A stretch of DNA of 32,810 nucleotides from Gammaproteobacteria bacterium (GTDB lineage: Bacteria; Pseudomonadota; Gammaproteobacteria; Enterobacterales; Alteromonadaceae), in contig JAMCRH010000175.1 of assembly GCA_023380515.1 (NCBI GenBank), forward strand, positions 1 to 32,810, given 5' to 3'. The position numbers and the translations under genes were made by a program. This document shows, in pieces, positions 1-12,187 of the stretch (within the stretch, counting starts at the first letter, position 1; each line of letters starts with the position of its first letter). The notes under the pieces are model-generated. The model searched no databases. It worked only from the letters and a program-made list of their open reading frames with translations, and was not told the origin of the DNA.

Positions 1-381
<381 letters not shown>

Positions 382-405
382 AGCCGGTAATCGTTTTCGC
401 AAACA

Positions 406-1959
406 ATGACAAAGGTGTCTTTGGTGTTGTTACAATCTGTGCAAAAGAAACTTATACAACCTCGTTGGCGATATGGGTTAGCGCTCCTTGCAGGCGCTTT
501 ACTAACCTTCAGTTATGCGCCCTTTTCACAAGCTTGGTTAACCCCTATCCTGCTTTGCATGTGGCTGCTTCTGTTAGTCCGCAGTCAGACTGCGAAGCAA
601 GCTGCATTAACTGGGTTTAGTTTTGGTTTTGGTTGGTTTGCTGCTGGCATCAGCTGGGTTTATGTCAGTATTGACCAGTTTGGCGGCACGCCCATGCTGG
701 TTTCGGTGCTGATTATGGCTCTGCTGTGCGCCTATCTGGCTGTTTATCCGACGTTAGCAGCTTGGACCTGGTTTAAACTCCGACGCTACACCAGCGGTTT
801 GAGTTTGTTTGTCTTGCCACTCGTCTGGTTAGTCAGCGAGTTCTTGCGTGGCTGGCTGCTCACTGGCTTCCCTTGGTTAGGTCTCGGCTATACACAAACT
901 TTCTCAGCATTAGGTAATCTTGCCCCGCACCTTGGCGAGCTCGGTATCACTCTCGCTTTGTGGCTGATTGCACTAGGTCTTGCATACTTTTTACTGCATC
1001 GCCGCTATGAATGGCTGTTTTTGCCATTGTTTGTCGTCTTGGTCGCTTGGAATGCGCCACGGCTCAATACCATTGAGTACACCGGCGAACAAACCTCTGT
1101 GGCTCTCGTACAAGGAAATGTTGTTCAAGACCTCAAATGGGACGCCGAACAACAGTGGCCTAATTATGACACCTATGTCGAGCTGACTCAGCCTTACCTC
1201 GAACATGACTTAATTATCTGGCCTGAGTCAGCCATTACTTTCATTGAGCCCCTAGCTCAACGGCCGTTGGCAAACCTAAATCAGTTACTGCTCGAGGAAA
1301 AGACCACACTGATTAGCGGGATTATTGATTTAGATCGCTACACGGGTGAGTTTTACAACAGTATGATTGTCATGGGTGAACAACCGAGTGGTGGTTGGTA
1401 TTACGGTCACGAGAATCGCTATCAGAAGCACCAGCTCTTGCCAATTGGCGAGTTTGTGCCGTTTGAAAGCCTCTTACGTCCGTTAGCGCCGTTATTCAAT
1501 TTACCGATGTCATCGTTTAGTCGCGGCAGTTACTTGCAATCGAACTTGAATGCCAACGGGATTAATATCGCCGCCAACATTTGCTACGAGGTGGCTTTTG
1601 CACGACAAATTCGTGCCAATGTGAATGCCGACACCCATTTTTTACTAACCATTAGCAATGATACGTGGTTTGGGGATTCTCACGGACCGCATCAACACTG
1701 GCAAATTGCTGCCATGCGGGCGCGCGAGTTGGGACGACCCATGTTGCGAGCAACAAACAATGGGATTACTGGCGTGATTGATCACACCGGAGCGACGTTA
1801 ACTAAGATACCGCAGTTTACTGAGGCGGTCGCAACGACGAACGTTCTGCACGTGACCGGCATGACCTATTTTGCCCGTTTTGGCGACACACCTGTCTGGC
1901 TAATTGCGTTGTTTCTTGCCAGCGTGAGTTGGCGCTGGAAAAAGCGAAATTCAGCGTAG
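406..1959 (+). CDS. lnt: Apolipoprotein N-acyltransferase
   Basis: Integral inner-membrane enzyme that adds the third acyl chain to the N-terminal Cys of mature lipoproteins, making them fit for Lol export. It is 517 aa, usual for the family. The N-terminal half (about residues 20-225) is a run of hydrophobic helices; the periplasmic nitrilase domain follows. The catalytic triad is visible: Glu274 in WPESA, Lys341 in YQKHQLLPIGEF and Cys393 in NICYEV. A last hydrophobic helix and a basic tail close the protein. The start is not well fixed: no clear ribosome site precedes ATG 406, while an AAAGG at about 411 could serve a TTG/GTG start around 421-424. It follows corC by 24 bp. Confidence 0.95.
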   Translation: MTKVSLVLLQSVQKKLIQPRWRYGLALLAGALLTFSYAPFSQAWLTPILLCMWLLLLVRSQTAKQAALTGFSFGFGWFAAGISWVYVSIDQFGGTPMLVSVLIMALLCAYLAVYPTLAAWTWFKLRRYTSGLSLFVLPLVWLVSEFLRGWLLTGFPWLGLGYTQTFSALGNLAPHLGELGITLALWLIALGLAYFLLHRRYEWLFLPLFVVLVAWNAPRLNTIEYTGEQTSVALVQGNVVQDLKWDAEQQWPNYDTYVELTQPYLEHDLIIWPESAITFIEPLAQRPLANLNQLLLEEKTTLISGIIDLDRYTGEFYNSMIVMGEQPSGGWYYGHENRYQKHQLLPIGEFVPFESLLRPLAPLFNLPMSSFSRGSYLQSNLNANGINIAANICYEVAFARQIRANVNADTHFLLTISNDTWFGDSHGPHQHWQIAAMRARELGRPMLRATNNGITGVIDHTGATLTKIPQFTEAVATTNVLHVTGMTYFARFGDTPVWLIALFLASVSWRWKKRNSA

Positions 1960-2014
1960 TCAATTCATAGTAAAGATTATACACTTAAGAGCTAGTCAAG
2001 TTGAGGATATGAGC

Positions 2015-2227
2015 ATGATGAGTCATTTGTTTGATGCAGTTTTATTTACTGGTCTCGTAGCTGCTGCAGGTTTAGGGATTGCATATTTAATCGTCGGCTT
2101 TTTACCTGCGCCAGAAAGTACCGAAGAGCACGCCAAAGTAAAATACCGCATCGAGAATTTCTTTTTTGGCATTGGCGGTATCGTCGTTGCATTGGTTTTA
2201 TGGTTGGGCATCATTTTTAATAGCTAA
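2015..2227 (+). CDS. Small membrane protein of unknown function
   Basis: About 70 residues with two hydrophobic helices (roughly residues 6-30 and 49-68) separated by a charged loop that contains a cluster of Glu and Lys. I do not recognise the family. Three ATGs are in frame (2009, 2015, 2018). GAGG at 2003-2006 gives good spacing (8 nt) only for the second, so I chose 2015. It lies between lnt and leuS, a place with no fixed gene in E. coli. Codon use looks like its neighbours. A role cannot be inferred beyond being a small, probably inner-membrane, protein. Confidence 0.7.
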   Translation: MMSHLFDAVLFTGLVAAAGLGIAYLIVGFLPAPESTEEHAKVKYRIENFFFGIGGIVVALVLWLGIIFNS

Positions 2228-2297
2228 ATCGTTTCAATCGAATCGAAGAGCTAGCCCATTTAAAGTAAGCCATTAAAATTAAGCCAGCCAATTTTAA

Positions 2298-5436
<3,139 letters not shown>

Positions 5437-5438
5437 CT

Positions 5439-6545
5439 ATGCAAGTTTATCCCGAACGCCTGCCGCAACAGTTACAAGACAAGCTTGTGCCTGTCTATTT
5501 GGTGTTTGGAGACGACCCCTTTCTCGTGGCCGAAGCCTGCGATCGCATTCGCCAGGCCGCCAAAACACAAGGGTTTGACGAACGCAAACGGCTCGTTCAG
5601 GACAAAGACTTTGACTGGCACACACTGTTTGAAAGCAGTCAGACGCTATCTTTATTCAGTAGCCAACAGCTGATTGAACTCGAATTACCTGAATTAAAAC
5701 TTGGTCGCGAGGGTGGCAAAGCCTTAATTGATTTTGCCGCGCAACAGGCTCCAGATCAGCTCTTATTATTGTTTGGGCCACAACTGAAAAAAGCTCACAA
5801 AGACAGTAAATGGTTCAAGACTTTGAGCCAGAACGGGGTCTTTGTTCCGGTTTACACGCCGAGCCTTGCGCAATTACCGAATTACATCCGCACTCGAGCG
5901 CAACAATTGCAATTGCAGCTAAGTAACGATGCAGTCCAGCTTCTTGCAAGTCTGTATGAAGGGAATTTACTGGCTCTCCAGCAAAGCCTCGAAAAATTGC
6001 AATTACTCTCTCTCGACAGCGCCAATACGCCAGCGAGCGAATTGCAGGCCGACCAGGTTCAGAGTATGGTTGAAGACAATAGTCGCTACGACCTTTTTGC
6101 TTTGCAAGACGCCATCTTGAATCAGGACTACGGCGCATTCGTGCATTGCCTACAGCGACTACTCGAGACCGGTACCGATATTGTTCTCGTGCATTGGCTG
6201 CTCCTACGGGTACATAATAGTTTAAAGAAGGTTCGCCACGCCCAACGGCAGAATAAGCCGTTAAAAGCAGCAATGGAGTCTGAGCAAATTTGGGACAAGA
6301 ATCAGTCTGCGTTTTTAGCCCTATTAGCTGCCGATAGTCCGACGCGAAACCATGCTCGAATTGAACTTTTAGAGCGGCTCGAACTTGCAATTAAACGCGA
6401 TAGTGGCGAAGATCCAATCATCTTAGCCCTGCATGCAGGACTTCTATTTTTTCAGCAAGGAAATCGTGCGCTTGCACTTAATACCTATGCCAAAGACGAA
6501 TTCTACAGCAACTCGCCATATAGCCATTTTGGGTGGAACCTTTGA
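5439..6545 (+). CDS. holA: DNA polymerase III delta subunit
   Basis: Clamp-loader delta subunit that opens the beta sliding clamp. It is 368 aa, slightly longer than the E. coli protein (343). The N-terminal PVYLVFGDDPFLVAEA segment is typical of HolA, and the AAA+-like fold and C-terminal collar domain follow. It starts 2 nt after the lptE stop, with a purine-rich CGGGAATAA region upstream. Its 3' end overlaps nadD by 59 nt if nadD begins at 6487. Gene order leuS-lptE-holA-nadD is conserved with E. coli. Long open frames on the opposite strand in this gene are composition shadows. Confidence 0.95.
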   Translation: MQVYPERLPQQLQDKLVPVYLVFGDDPFLVAEACDRIRQAAKTQGFDERKRLVQDKDFDWHTLFESSQTLSLFSSQQLIELELPELKLGREGGKALIDFAAQQAPDQLLLLFGPQLKKAHKDSKWFKTLSQNGVFVPVYTPSLAQLPNYIRTRAQQLQLQLSNDAVQLLASLYEGNLLALQQSLEKLQLLSLDSANTPASELQADQVQSMVEDNSRYDLFALQDAILNQDYGAFVHCLQRLLETGTDIVLVHWLLLRVHNSLKKVRHAQRQNKPLKAAMESEQIWDKNQSAFLALLAADSPTRNHARIELLERLELAIKRDSGEDPIILALHAGLLFFQQGNRALALNTYAKDEFYSNSPYSHFGWNL

Positions 6546-7173
6546 CCCCGTTCACTGGGGACACCTCAAACCTGTTCTTGCCCTAGCCGACCAATTCGAT
6601 TGGCAACGTATTCATTTGTTGCCGACCTGCGCGCCACCTCATCGCGCGCAACCGCAAGTGCTCGATACCCACCGTTTAGGGATGCTCGATGCTGCTGCAA
6701 CACTCGATAGTCGTTTCCATGTCGATGATTGGGAGCTACGCCAAGGTCTACCCTCGCGCACGCTACCAACTCTGAAACATTTTCATCAAGAATGTCCCGA
6801 TGCCTGCCTATACTTTGTTATCGGCATGGACAGTCTACTCAACTTGCCTGAATGGCTGCATTGGGAGCGATTATTTGATTACGCAAATTTCGTGGTGATG
6901 CCGCGCCCTGGCTATCAGCTCGAACAATGTCGCCCAGAACTGACTGAGCTATTGCAGCAACGTCAAGTCAGTGCCGACGAATTCAGAGGTGGCGTCGGTA
7001 AAATATATCTAGCCGAGTGCGAACCGGTCGATAGTTCCGCAACGGAACTGCGTGAACAACTGGTTAATCTAACCGAATGCCCTGCCATGTTACCAGAGCC
7101 AGTCTGGGACTATATCCGCACCCATAACCTCTACGCCATGAGCAATAATAACGATGCGGCCTTAAACAATTAA
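6487..7173 (+). CDS. nadD: Nicotinate-nucleotide adenylyltransferase
   Basis: Converts nicotinate mononucleotide and ATP to deamido-NAD in NAD synthesis. From ATG 6487 it is 228 aa (E. coli 213). The nucleotidyltransferase signature GGTFDPVHWGH is near the N-terminus and the SSATELRE segment near the C-terminus matches the family SxTxxR motif. The start is uncertain: ATG 6487 lacks a close ribosome site, while GTG 6466 has AAGGA only 4 nt upstream, and ATG 6433 is also in frame. All three overlap holA. A short extension follows the usual YIRTHNLY end and contributes an Asn-rich tail. Confidence 0.95.
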   Translation: MPKTNSTATRHIAILGGTFDPVHWGHLKPVLALADQFDWQRIHLLPTCAPPHRAQPQVLDTHRLGMLDAAATLDSRFHVDDWELRQGLPSRTLPTLKHFHQECPDACLYFVIGMDSLLNLPEWLHWERLFDYANFVVMPRPGYQLEQCRPELTELLQQRQVSADEFRGGVGKIYLAECEPVDSSATELREQLVNLTECPAMLPEPVWDYIRTHNLYAMSNNNDAALNN

Positions 7174-7217
7174 AGATGGCTTTACCCGCCTTCATGCTGC
7201 ACCGCGGACCGAACTCG

Positions 7218-7226
7218 TGGTACACT
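7218..7226 (+). promoter_or_regulatory. Possible extended -10 promoter before rsfS
   Basis: TGG followed by TACACT in the 88-bp gap between nadD and rsfS resembles an extended -10 element. No good -35 is seen at 16-18 bp. This would give the rsfS-rlmH-mrdA unit its own start, but the evidence is one short motif. Confidence 0.3.
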
Positions 7227-7261
7227 TGCGCGGTTAAAAATTCATGAGGAGTAAGTGAACC

Positions 7262-7579
7262 TTGCAAACTGAACAATTGCGCGATTTCGTTGTCGATAAA
7301 GCAGACGATTTAAAAGCCCGTGACATTCAAGTATTAGATGTTCGGAAAAAAACTGATGTAACTGATTTTTTAGTTATTTGCTCGGGAAATTCAAAAACAC
7401 ACGTTCGCAGTATTGCTAGCCATGTTGCTACTGAAGCAAAACACGCCGGCGAAGCTCCACTTGGTGTCGAGGGTGAAAACGACGGCGAATGGGTGTTAGT
7501 TGATTTTGGTACCGTGGTGGTGCATGTCATGCAGGATGCAACACGCGACTTCTACCAACTAGAGAAACTTTGGGGTTAA
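7262..7579 (+). CDS. rsfS: Ribosomal silencing factor RsfS
   Basis: Binds ribosomal protein L14 and blocks joining of the subunits when nutrients are scarce. It is 105 aa, normal for the family (formerly YbeB/Iojap). Visible signatures are the N-terminal DKADDLKARDIQVLDV, DFLVICSGNSKTHVRSIA and the C-terminal DFYQLEKLWG. The start is a TTG at 7262, 14 nt after AGGAG (7243-7247); a nearby GTG at 7255 is out of frame. This spacing is rather long. It is followed closely by rlmH, as in nearly all proteobacteria. Confidence 0.95.
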   Translation: MQTEQLRDFVVDKADDLKARDIQVLDVRKKTDVTDFLVICSGNSKTHVRSIASHVATEAKHAGEAPLGVEGENDGEWVLVDFGTVVVHVMQDATRDFYQLEKLWG

Positions 7580-7588
7580 TTCACTCGC

Positions 7589-8059
7589 ATGCGTTTGCAG
7601 CTAATTGCCGTTGGCAACAAAATGCCCGACTGGGTCAGCACTGGCTACCACGAGTATGCCAAACGCATGCCCCCTGAATTACCACTGGAACTGATCGAAA
7701 TTACCGCGGGTAAGCGAGCAAAAAAAGCCGATATTGCCAAACTTACGCAGCAAGAAGGTGAAAAGATGCTTGCGGCCTTGAAAGGCCCAACCCACGTTGT
7801 CACACTCGAAGTGAACGGCAAACCATGGGACACCCATAAGTTGTCGCAGCGACTTCAGCAATGGCAACTCGACGGCCGCAATGTTGCCTTTATGGTCGGC
7901 GGCCCAGAAGGCCTCGCACCAGAGGTGCAAGCGCGCGGTGACGAACGCTGGTCGTTATCGCCACTGACCTTGCCACATCCGATGGTGCGTGTCATTCTTG
8001 CGGAAGCTTTGTTCCGCGCATGGAGCTTATTAAATAACCACCCTTATCATCGCGAATAA
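7589..8059 (+). CDS. rlmH: 23S rRNA (pseudouridine1915-N3)-methyltransferase
   Basis: SPOUT-class methyltransferase that modifies pseudouridine 1915 in helix 69 of 23S rRNA. It is 156 aa, one more than E. coli RlmH. The SAM-binding knot is visible as [13 protein letters not shown] followed by [18 protein letters not shown] sequence ([14 protein letters not shown]) and the end is NNHPYHRE, which is nearly invariant in the family. It starts 9 nt after rsfS and its stop is 2 nt before mrdA, indicating one transcript. Confidence 0.97.
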   Translation: MRLQLIAVGNKMPDWVSTGYHEYAKRMPPELPLELIEITAGKRAKKADIAKLTQQEGEKMLAALKGPTHVVTLEVNGKPWDTHKLSQRLQQWQLDGRNVAFMVGGPEGLAPEVQARGDERWSLSPLTLPHPMVRVILAEALFRAWSLLNNHPYHRE

Positions 8060-8061
8060 TA

Positions 8062-10071
8062 ATGCCAAAAAAACGCGTCGCTATTAGAAATCATCAAGCC
8101 GAGGCCGCTTTATTTAGCCGCCGCGCCGTAGTGACATTGGGTATCGTTTTCGTCGTCTTCTTGGTGTTGTTGAACAATCTCTACACCCTCCAAGTTAAAA
8201 ACTTTCAAGAATTTCAAACGCGTTCCAACAGCAACCGCATTATGGTCTTACCGGTAGCGCCAAATCGTGGGCTTATTTACGATCGCAACGGTGTCCTACT
8301 TGCTGACAATATTCCAGTTTACAGCCTTGAAGTATTACCCACAGAAGTTCACGACTTGCGGGCGACACTTGAAGAACTGCAAACGATTCTAGAACTCGAT
8401 GCCAACGTGGTCGATGACTTTTATCAACGTTTGCGCCAAGCACGCCGCTTCCCGCAGGTAACCTTCGCCGAACAACTGACGGAAGACCAAGTCGCTCGAT
8501 TCGCTTCCATTCAGCATCGATATCCAGGTATTAATGTCGAAGGCCGATTGCAGCGTTTTTATCCACACCGTGAGCTCTTTACCCATGCGCTTGGCTATGT
8601 TGGCCGAATTAACCAGCAAGATGTTGCGCGCCTGCGTCAGCAAGAAATTTATGCAAACTACGCCGCCACCCGAAATATCGGCAAGCTTGGTATCGAACGT
8701 TACTACGAAAACCTCCTCCACGGTCAGGTCGGTTATCAAACCGTTGAAGTAAACAACCGTGGTCGCGTGGTGCGTACTCTCGACTTTACCCCTCCACAGC
8801 CGGGTCAGGATATTTACCTGGAAGTCGACATTGGTATGCAGCAGCTCGCTCAGTATCAACTCGGCACGCGGCGTGGGGCGATTGTCATTCTCGATGCAAA
8901 TAACGGCGCTGTTCTGGCCTTGTATTCGAATCCGGGCTACGATCCGAACTTATTCGTCAACGGTATTTCAAGCGCGGATTATCGTGAGCTCTTGAATAAC
9001 CCTGCTAACCCGCTAATCAATCGAGCAACCCAAGGCCGTTACCCGCCCGCGTCAACGATTAAGCCTCACTTAGGCTTACTTGGGCTCGAACAAGGTGTAA
9101 TTACTGCCGAAACACGTATTTGGGATCCAGGTTGGTATCAACTTGAGGGTGTTTCTCGCCGTTTCCGCGACTGGCGCCAACACGGCCACGGCTGGGTCAA
9201 TGTCACTAAAGCAATCGCTGAGTCATGCAATACCTTCTATTATGATCTCTCGCATAAGCTTGGCATTGATGAAATCTCCTCGTTTATGCGACGCATGGGG
9301 TTTGGCGAACGCACCGGCATTGATATCGCCGAAGAAAGCCCTGCTCTGATGCCTGACCGTGGTTGGAAACGCGCTCGCTTCAATGAACCTTGGTATCAAG
9401 GTGAAACCTTATCAGTAGGCATCGGCCAGAGTTTCTGGACCGTCACGCCTTTGCAATTAGCGACGTCGACTAGCGTACTTGTGACCAACGGACGACGCAT
9501 TCAACCTAGCCTATTACATGCGGTTGGTGAAGGAGAGCAACGGACGACTCGCGAACTCATTGAGCAAGAACCGATTGTGCTGCGCAATCCGCAAGCTTGG
9601 CAAACCATTCGTCGCGGCATGGAAATGACCCACACCGATCAGCACGGGACTGCCCGCAATGCATTTCGGGGCGCAACCTATACTAGTGGTGGAAAAACCG
9701 GCACGGCTCAGGTCGCAGCGCTCAGTGATGAAACCAACGAACGCCCAGATATCGAAGATGTCGCCGAACACTTGCGTGATAACGCCACCTATATTGGCTA
9801 TGCGCCAGCAGACAAACCAGAAATTGTCATTGCCATGGCCATTGAAAACGTTGGTGGTGGTGGCCGTAATGCAGCTCCTATCGCACGTGCACTGATGGAT
9901 TATTACTTCGCTGACGAAGAAAGCCGTCAGGCACTACTCAAAGCACAAGCAGAAAATTATCGTCAGCTTCTTGCCGAGGCAGAAGAAAGAGCGGCTGCAC
10001 GCGCGCAAGCTCGTGCCGCAGCAGAGCAAGAAGCGAATCGGAGGCAAGCGCAAGATGATGCAAACCACTGA
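8062..10071 (+). CDS. mrdA: Penicillin-binding protein 2 (elongasome transpeptidase)
   Basis: Peptidoglycan DD-transpeptidase of the rod-shape elongation complex; partner of RodA. It is 669 aa with one N-terminal membrane anchor (about residues 22-43), a pedestal/dimerisation domain, and the transpeptidase domain. Active-site motifs are Ser331-xx-Lys334 (STIK), Ser388-Cys-Asn390 (SCN) and Lys545-Thr-Gly (KTG). After the catalytic domain there is an Ala/Glu/Arg-rich tail of about 40 residues, likely helical, that looks longer than in E. coli PBP2. The gene begins 2 nt after rlmH and overlaps the start of rodA by 17 nt. Confidence 0.97.
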   Translation: MPKKRVAIRNHQAEAALFSRRAVVTLGIVFVVFLVLLNNLYTLQVKNFQEFQTRSNSNRIMVLPVAPNRGLIYDRNGVLLADNIPVYSLEVLPTEVHDLRATLEELQTILELDANVVDDFYQRLRQARRFPQVTFAEQLTEDQVARFASIQHRYPGINVEGRLQRFYPHRELFTHALGYVGRINQQDVARLRQQEIYANYAATRNIGKLGIERYYENLLHGQVGYQTVEVNNRGRVVRTLDFTPPQPGQDIYLEVDIGMQQLAQYQLGTRRGAIVILDANNGAVLALYSNPGYDPNLFVNGISSADYRELLNNPANPLINRATQGRYPPASTIKPHLGLLGLEQGVITAETRIWDPGWYQLEGVSRRFRDWRQHGHGWVNVTKAIAESCNTFYYDLSHKLGIDEISSFMRRMGFGERTGIDIAEESPALMPDRGWKRARFNEPWYQGETLSVGIGQSFWTVTPLQLATSTSVLVTNGRRIQPSLLHAVGEGEQRTTRELIEQEPIVLRNPQAWQTIRRGMEMTHTDQHGTARNAFRGATYTSGGKTGTAQVAALSDETNERPDIEDVAEHLRDNATYIGYAPADKPEIVIAMAIENVGGGGRNAAPIARALMDYYFADEESRQALLKAQAENYRQLLAEAEERAAARAQARAAAEQEANRRQAQDDANH

Positions 10072-11176
10072 AGAACGCCAGCGTAATCCCTGGCTTGCCA
10101 AAGTGCACTTAGACGGCCCTCTGTTGCTCGGCTTAATTGCCTTAGCGATTATTAGCTTATTTGTCATCTACAGTGCCGGTGGGCAAGACAGTGGTCTGGT
10201 CCAGCGCCAAGCAATTCGAATGGGCGTGTCGTTTTTCATCATGCTGATTGTTGCCCAAATCAACCCCAAGACTTTCCGCCATTACGCCCTTCCCATCTAC
10301 CTTGTTGGCGTGCTTTTGTTGGTTGCGGTTCTGCTCTTTGGTGAAGTTGGTAAAGGCGCCCAGCGCTGGCTCGATATTGGGGTGACACGTATTCAGCCTT
10401 CTGAAATTCTCAAGTTATCCGTGCCGATGCTCATGGCATGGTATTGCTCTCGCTCCCAGATTCCCATTCGCTTGCAGCATGTTGCTTTAGGCTTGATTTT
10501 TATCTTAGTGCCAACCTTGCTGATTGCGAAGCAACCCGATTTAGGTACCGCCATCCTAGTCGCAAGCTCCGGTTTTTTCGTTCTGTTTTTGGCGGGCATG
10601 AGCTGGCGTACAGTCACCTCGGGTGGCCTTTTAGCTGCTGCATCTCTGCCCATATTTTGGTTCTTTCTATTACGCGATTATCAACGCCAACGGGTATTAA
10701 CTTTCTTAAATCCAGAAACGGATCCGCTTGGCTCCGGCTACCACATTATTCAGTCGAAAATAGCGATTGGCTCTGGCGGCGTCGAAGGCAAAGGCTGGCT
10801 GCAAGGCACACAATCACAGCTTGAATTCTTACCGGAGCGGCATACCGACTTCATTTTCTCGGTATTTGCCGAAGAGTTTGGCTTTTATGGCGTCATTGGA
10901 TTGTTAATCCTCTATGGTTTTGTCATTTTCCGTGGCATGCTAATTTCAATGCGAGCGCAAAGTAATTTTAACCGCCTTCTTGGCGGTAGTATTACGCTCA
11001 CATTCTTTATATACGTGTTGGTAAACATCGGCATGGTGTCCGGATTACTACCCGTGGTGGGCGTCCCCCTGCCACTCATCAGTTACGGTGGTACCTCCAT
11101 GGTCACCATGATGGCAGGTTTTGGCATTCTTATGGGCATTGCCACCCACCGCCGATTGGTTATTAGTCCTAGTTAA
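10055..11176 (+). CDS. rodA: Rod-shape glycosyltransferase RodA (SEDS)
   Basis: SEDS-family peptidoglycan glycosyltransferase that polymerises lipid II with PBP2. From ATG 10055 it has 373 aa, near the E. coli length of 370, with about ten hydrophobic helices. Family signatures are KGAQRWLDIG, FLPERHTDFIFSVFAEEFG and the C-terminal PVVGVPLPLISYGGTS. I chose 10055 (or the adjacent ATG 10058) because GGAGG at 10040-10044 lies 10 nt upstream; an earlier in-frame ATG at 9971 would add a basic stretch that is only mrdA read in another frame. It overlaps mrdA by 17 nt. Confidence 0.97.
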   Translation: MMQTTEERQRNPWLAKVHLDGPLLLGLIALAIISLFVIYSAGGQDSGLVQRQAIRMGVSFFIMLIVAQINPKTFRHYALPIYLVGVLLLVAVLLFGEVGKGAQRWLDIGVTRIQPSEILKLSVPMLMAWYCSRSQIPIRLQHVALGLIFILVPTLLIAKQPDLGTAILVASSGFFVLFLAGMSWRTVTSGGLLAAASLPIFWFFLLRDYQRQRVLTFLNPETDPLGSGYHIIQSKIAIGSGGVEGKGWLQGTQSQLEFLPERHTDFIFSVFAEEFGFYGVIGLLILYGFVIFRGMLISMRAQSNFNRLLGGSITLTFFIYVLVNIGMVSGLLPVVGVPLPLISYGGTSMVTMMAGFGILMGIATHRRLVISPS

Positions 11177-11193
11177 TTACGTAAGGAATTTGT

Positions 11194-12177
11194 ATGCTCA
11201 AAACGATTATTCCCGCGCTCGCTGCCTCCTGCGCACTCTTATTCTCTGTTCCAGTCACTGCAAACGACTGGTCTCCAGCTGAACGTGAGTTCATTACGCA
11301 AATGGAAACTGAGCACAATATTCCACGCGCTAAGACAGAAGAATTACTGCGCCAAGCGCAATTAAGCCAACCCATTCTTGATGCAATTAGTCGTCCGTGG
11401 GAAGCGCGACCTTGGCACCAGTATTACCCTATCTTTCTAACTGAGCGTCGTTTGCAACAAGGCATTGAATTTTGGGCGAAACATGAAGACACCCTCGCTC
11501 GGGCGGAAGAAAAATTTGGTGTGCCGGCTGAAATTATCGTCGCCGTACTTGGTGTGGAGACGTTTTACGGCAATGTCATGGGTACCCATCGTGTGCTCGA
11601 TGCTTTATATACACTAGGTTTTCACTACCCGCCGCGACAAACCTTTTTCCGTAGCGAATTGCGCCAGTTTATTTTGCTTGCAACAGAAGAGAACATTGAC
11701 CCAACCACGATCAAAGGTTCCTATGCCGGCGCCATGGGCTACGGACAGTTCATTTCATCGAGCTACCGACACTATGCCGTTGATTTTGACGGTGATGGCG
11801 TACGTGACCTGATGGGAAATGTCGTTGACGGTATTGGCTCAATTGCGAACTATTTTGCCGAGCACAGATGGCAGTCAAACCAGCCGGTTGCAATTCCTGC
11901 TTGGGTTGGAGCTGAAACGCCAGTCACTGAGCTCACCGCTGGCCGCGGCCAAGTACTCACTCATACGGTAGGGGAACTCAAGGCTGCAGGTGTGAAGTTC
12001 ATTACCGCCATGCCAGATGAAACTCGCGCACGCCTGTTTGCGTTTGAGGAAGCTGACGGTTCACACTCCTATTGGGTGGGATTACCGAACTTCTATGCCA
12101 TTACTCGTTATAACCACAGCCCGCTGTATGCGATGGCTGTTTATCAATTAGCACAGCAACTCCGAGCGCACCGATAA
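11194..12177 (+). CDS. mltB: Lytic murein transglycosylase B
   Basis: Cleaves the glycan strand of peptidoglycan with formation of anhydro-muramyl ends. It is 327 aa. The catalytic Glu122 sits in GVETFYG, followed by GAMGYGQFISSSYRHYAVDFDG-type sequence (GAMGYGQFISSSYR, then DFDGDGVRDL, the metal-binding-like loop of MltB). The N-terminus looks like a cleavable signal peptide ending at VTA before NDW rather than a lipoprotein signal: the only early Cys (13) is in the middle of the hydrophobic core. AAGGAA lies just upstream of the ATG. It is inserted between rodA and rlpA, which are adjacent in E. coli, so the block is richer in wall hydrolases. Confidence 0.93.
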   Translation: MLKTIIPALAASCALLFSVPVTANDWSPAEREFITQMETEHNIPRAKTEELLRQAQLSQPILDAISRPWEARPWHQYYPIFLTERRLQQGIEFWAKHEDTLARAEEKFGVPAEIIVAVLGVETFYGNVMGTHRVLDALYTLGFHYPPRQTFFRSELRQFILLATEENIDPTTIKGSYAGAMGYGQFISSSYRHYAVDFDGDGVRDLMGNVVDGIGSIANYFAEHRWQSNQPVAIPAWVGAETPVTELTAGRGQVLTHTVGELKAAGVKFITAMPDETRARLFAFEEADGSHSYWVGLPNFYAITRYNHSPLYAMAVYQLAQQLRAHR

Positions 12178-12187
12178 GGAGTCGATT

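Noticed and set aside
5815..6390. 191-codon open frame on the minus strand across holA
   Set aside because: It lies wholly antisense to a recognisable essential gene and its protein has no recognisable domain; a composition shadow.
8389..8859. 156-codon minus-strand frame inside mrdA
   Set aside because: Antisense to PBP2 pedestal and linker; no supporting motif.
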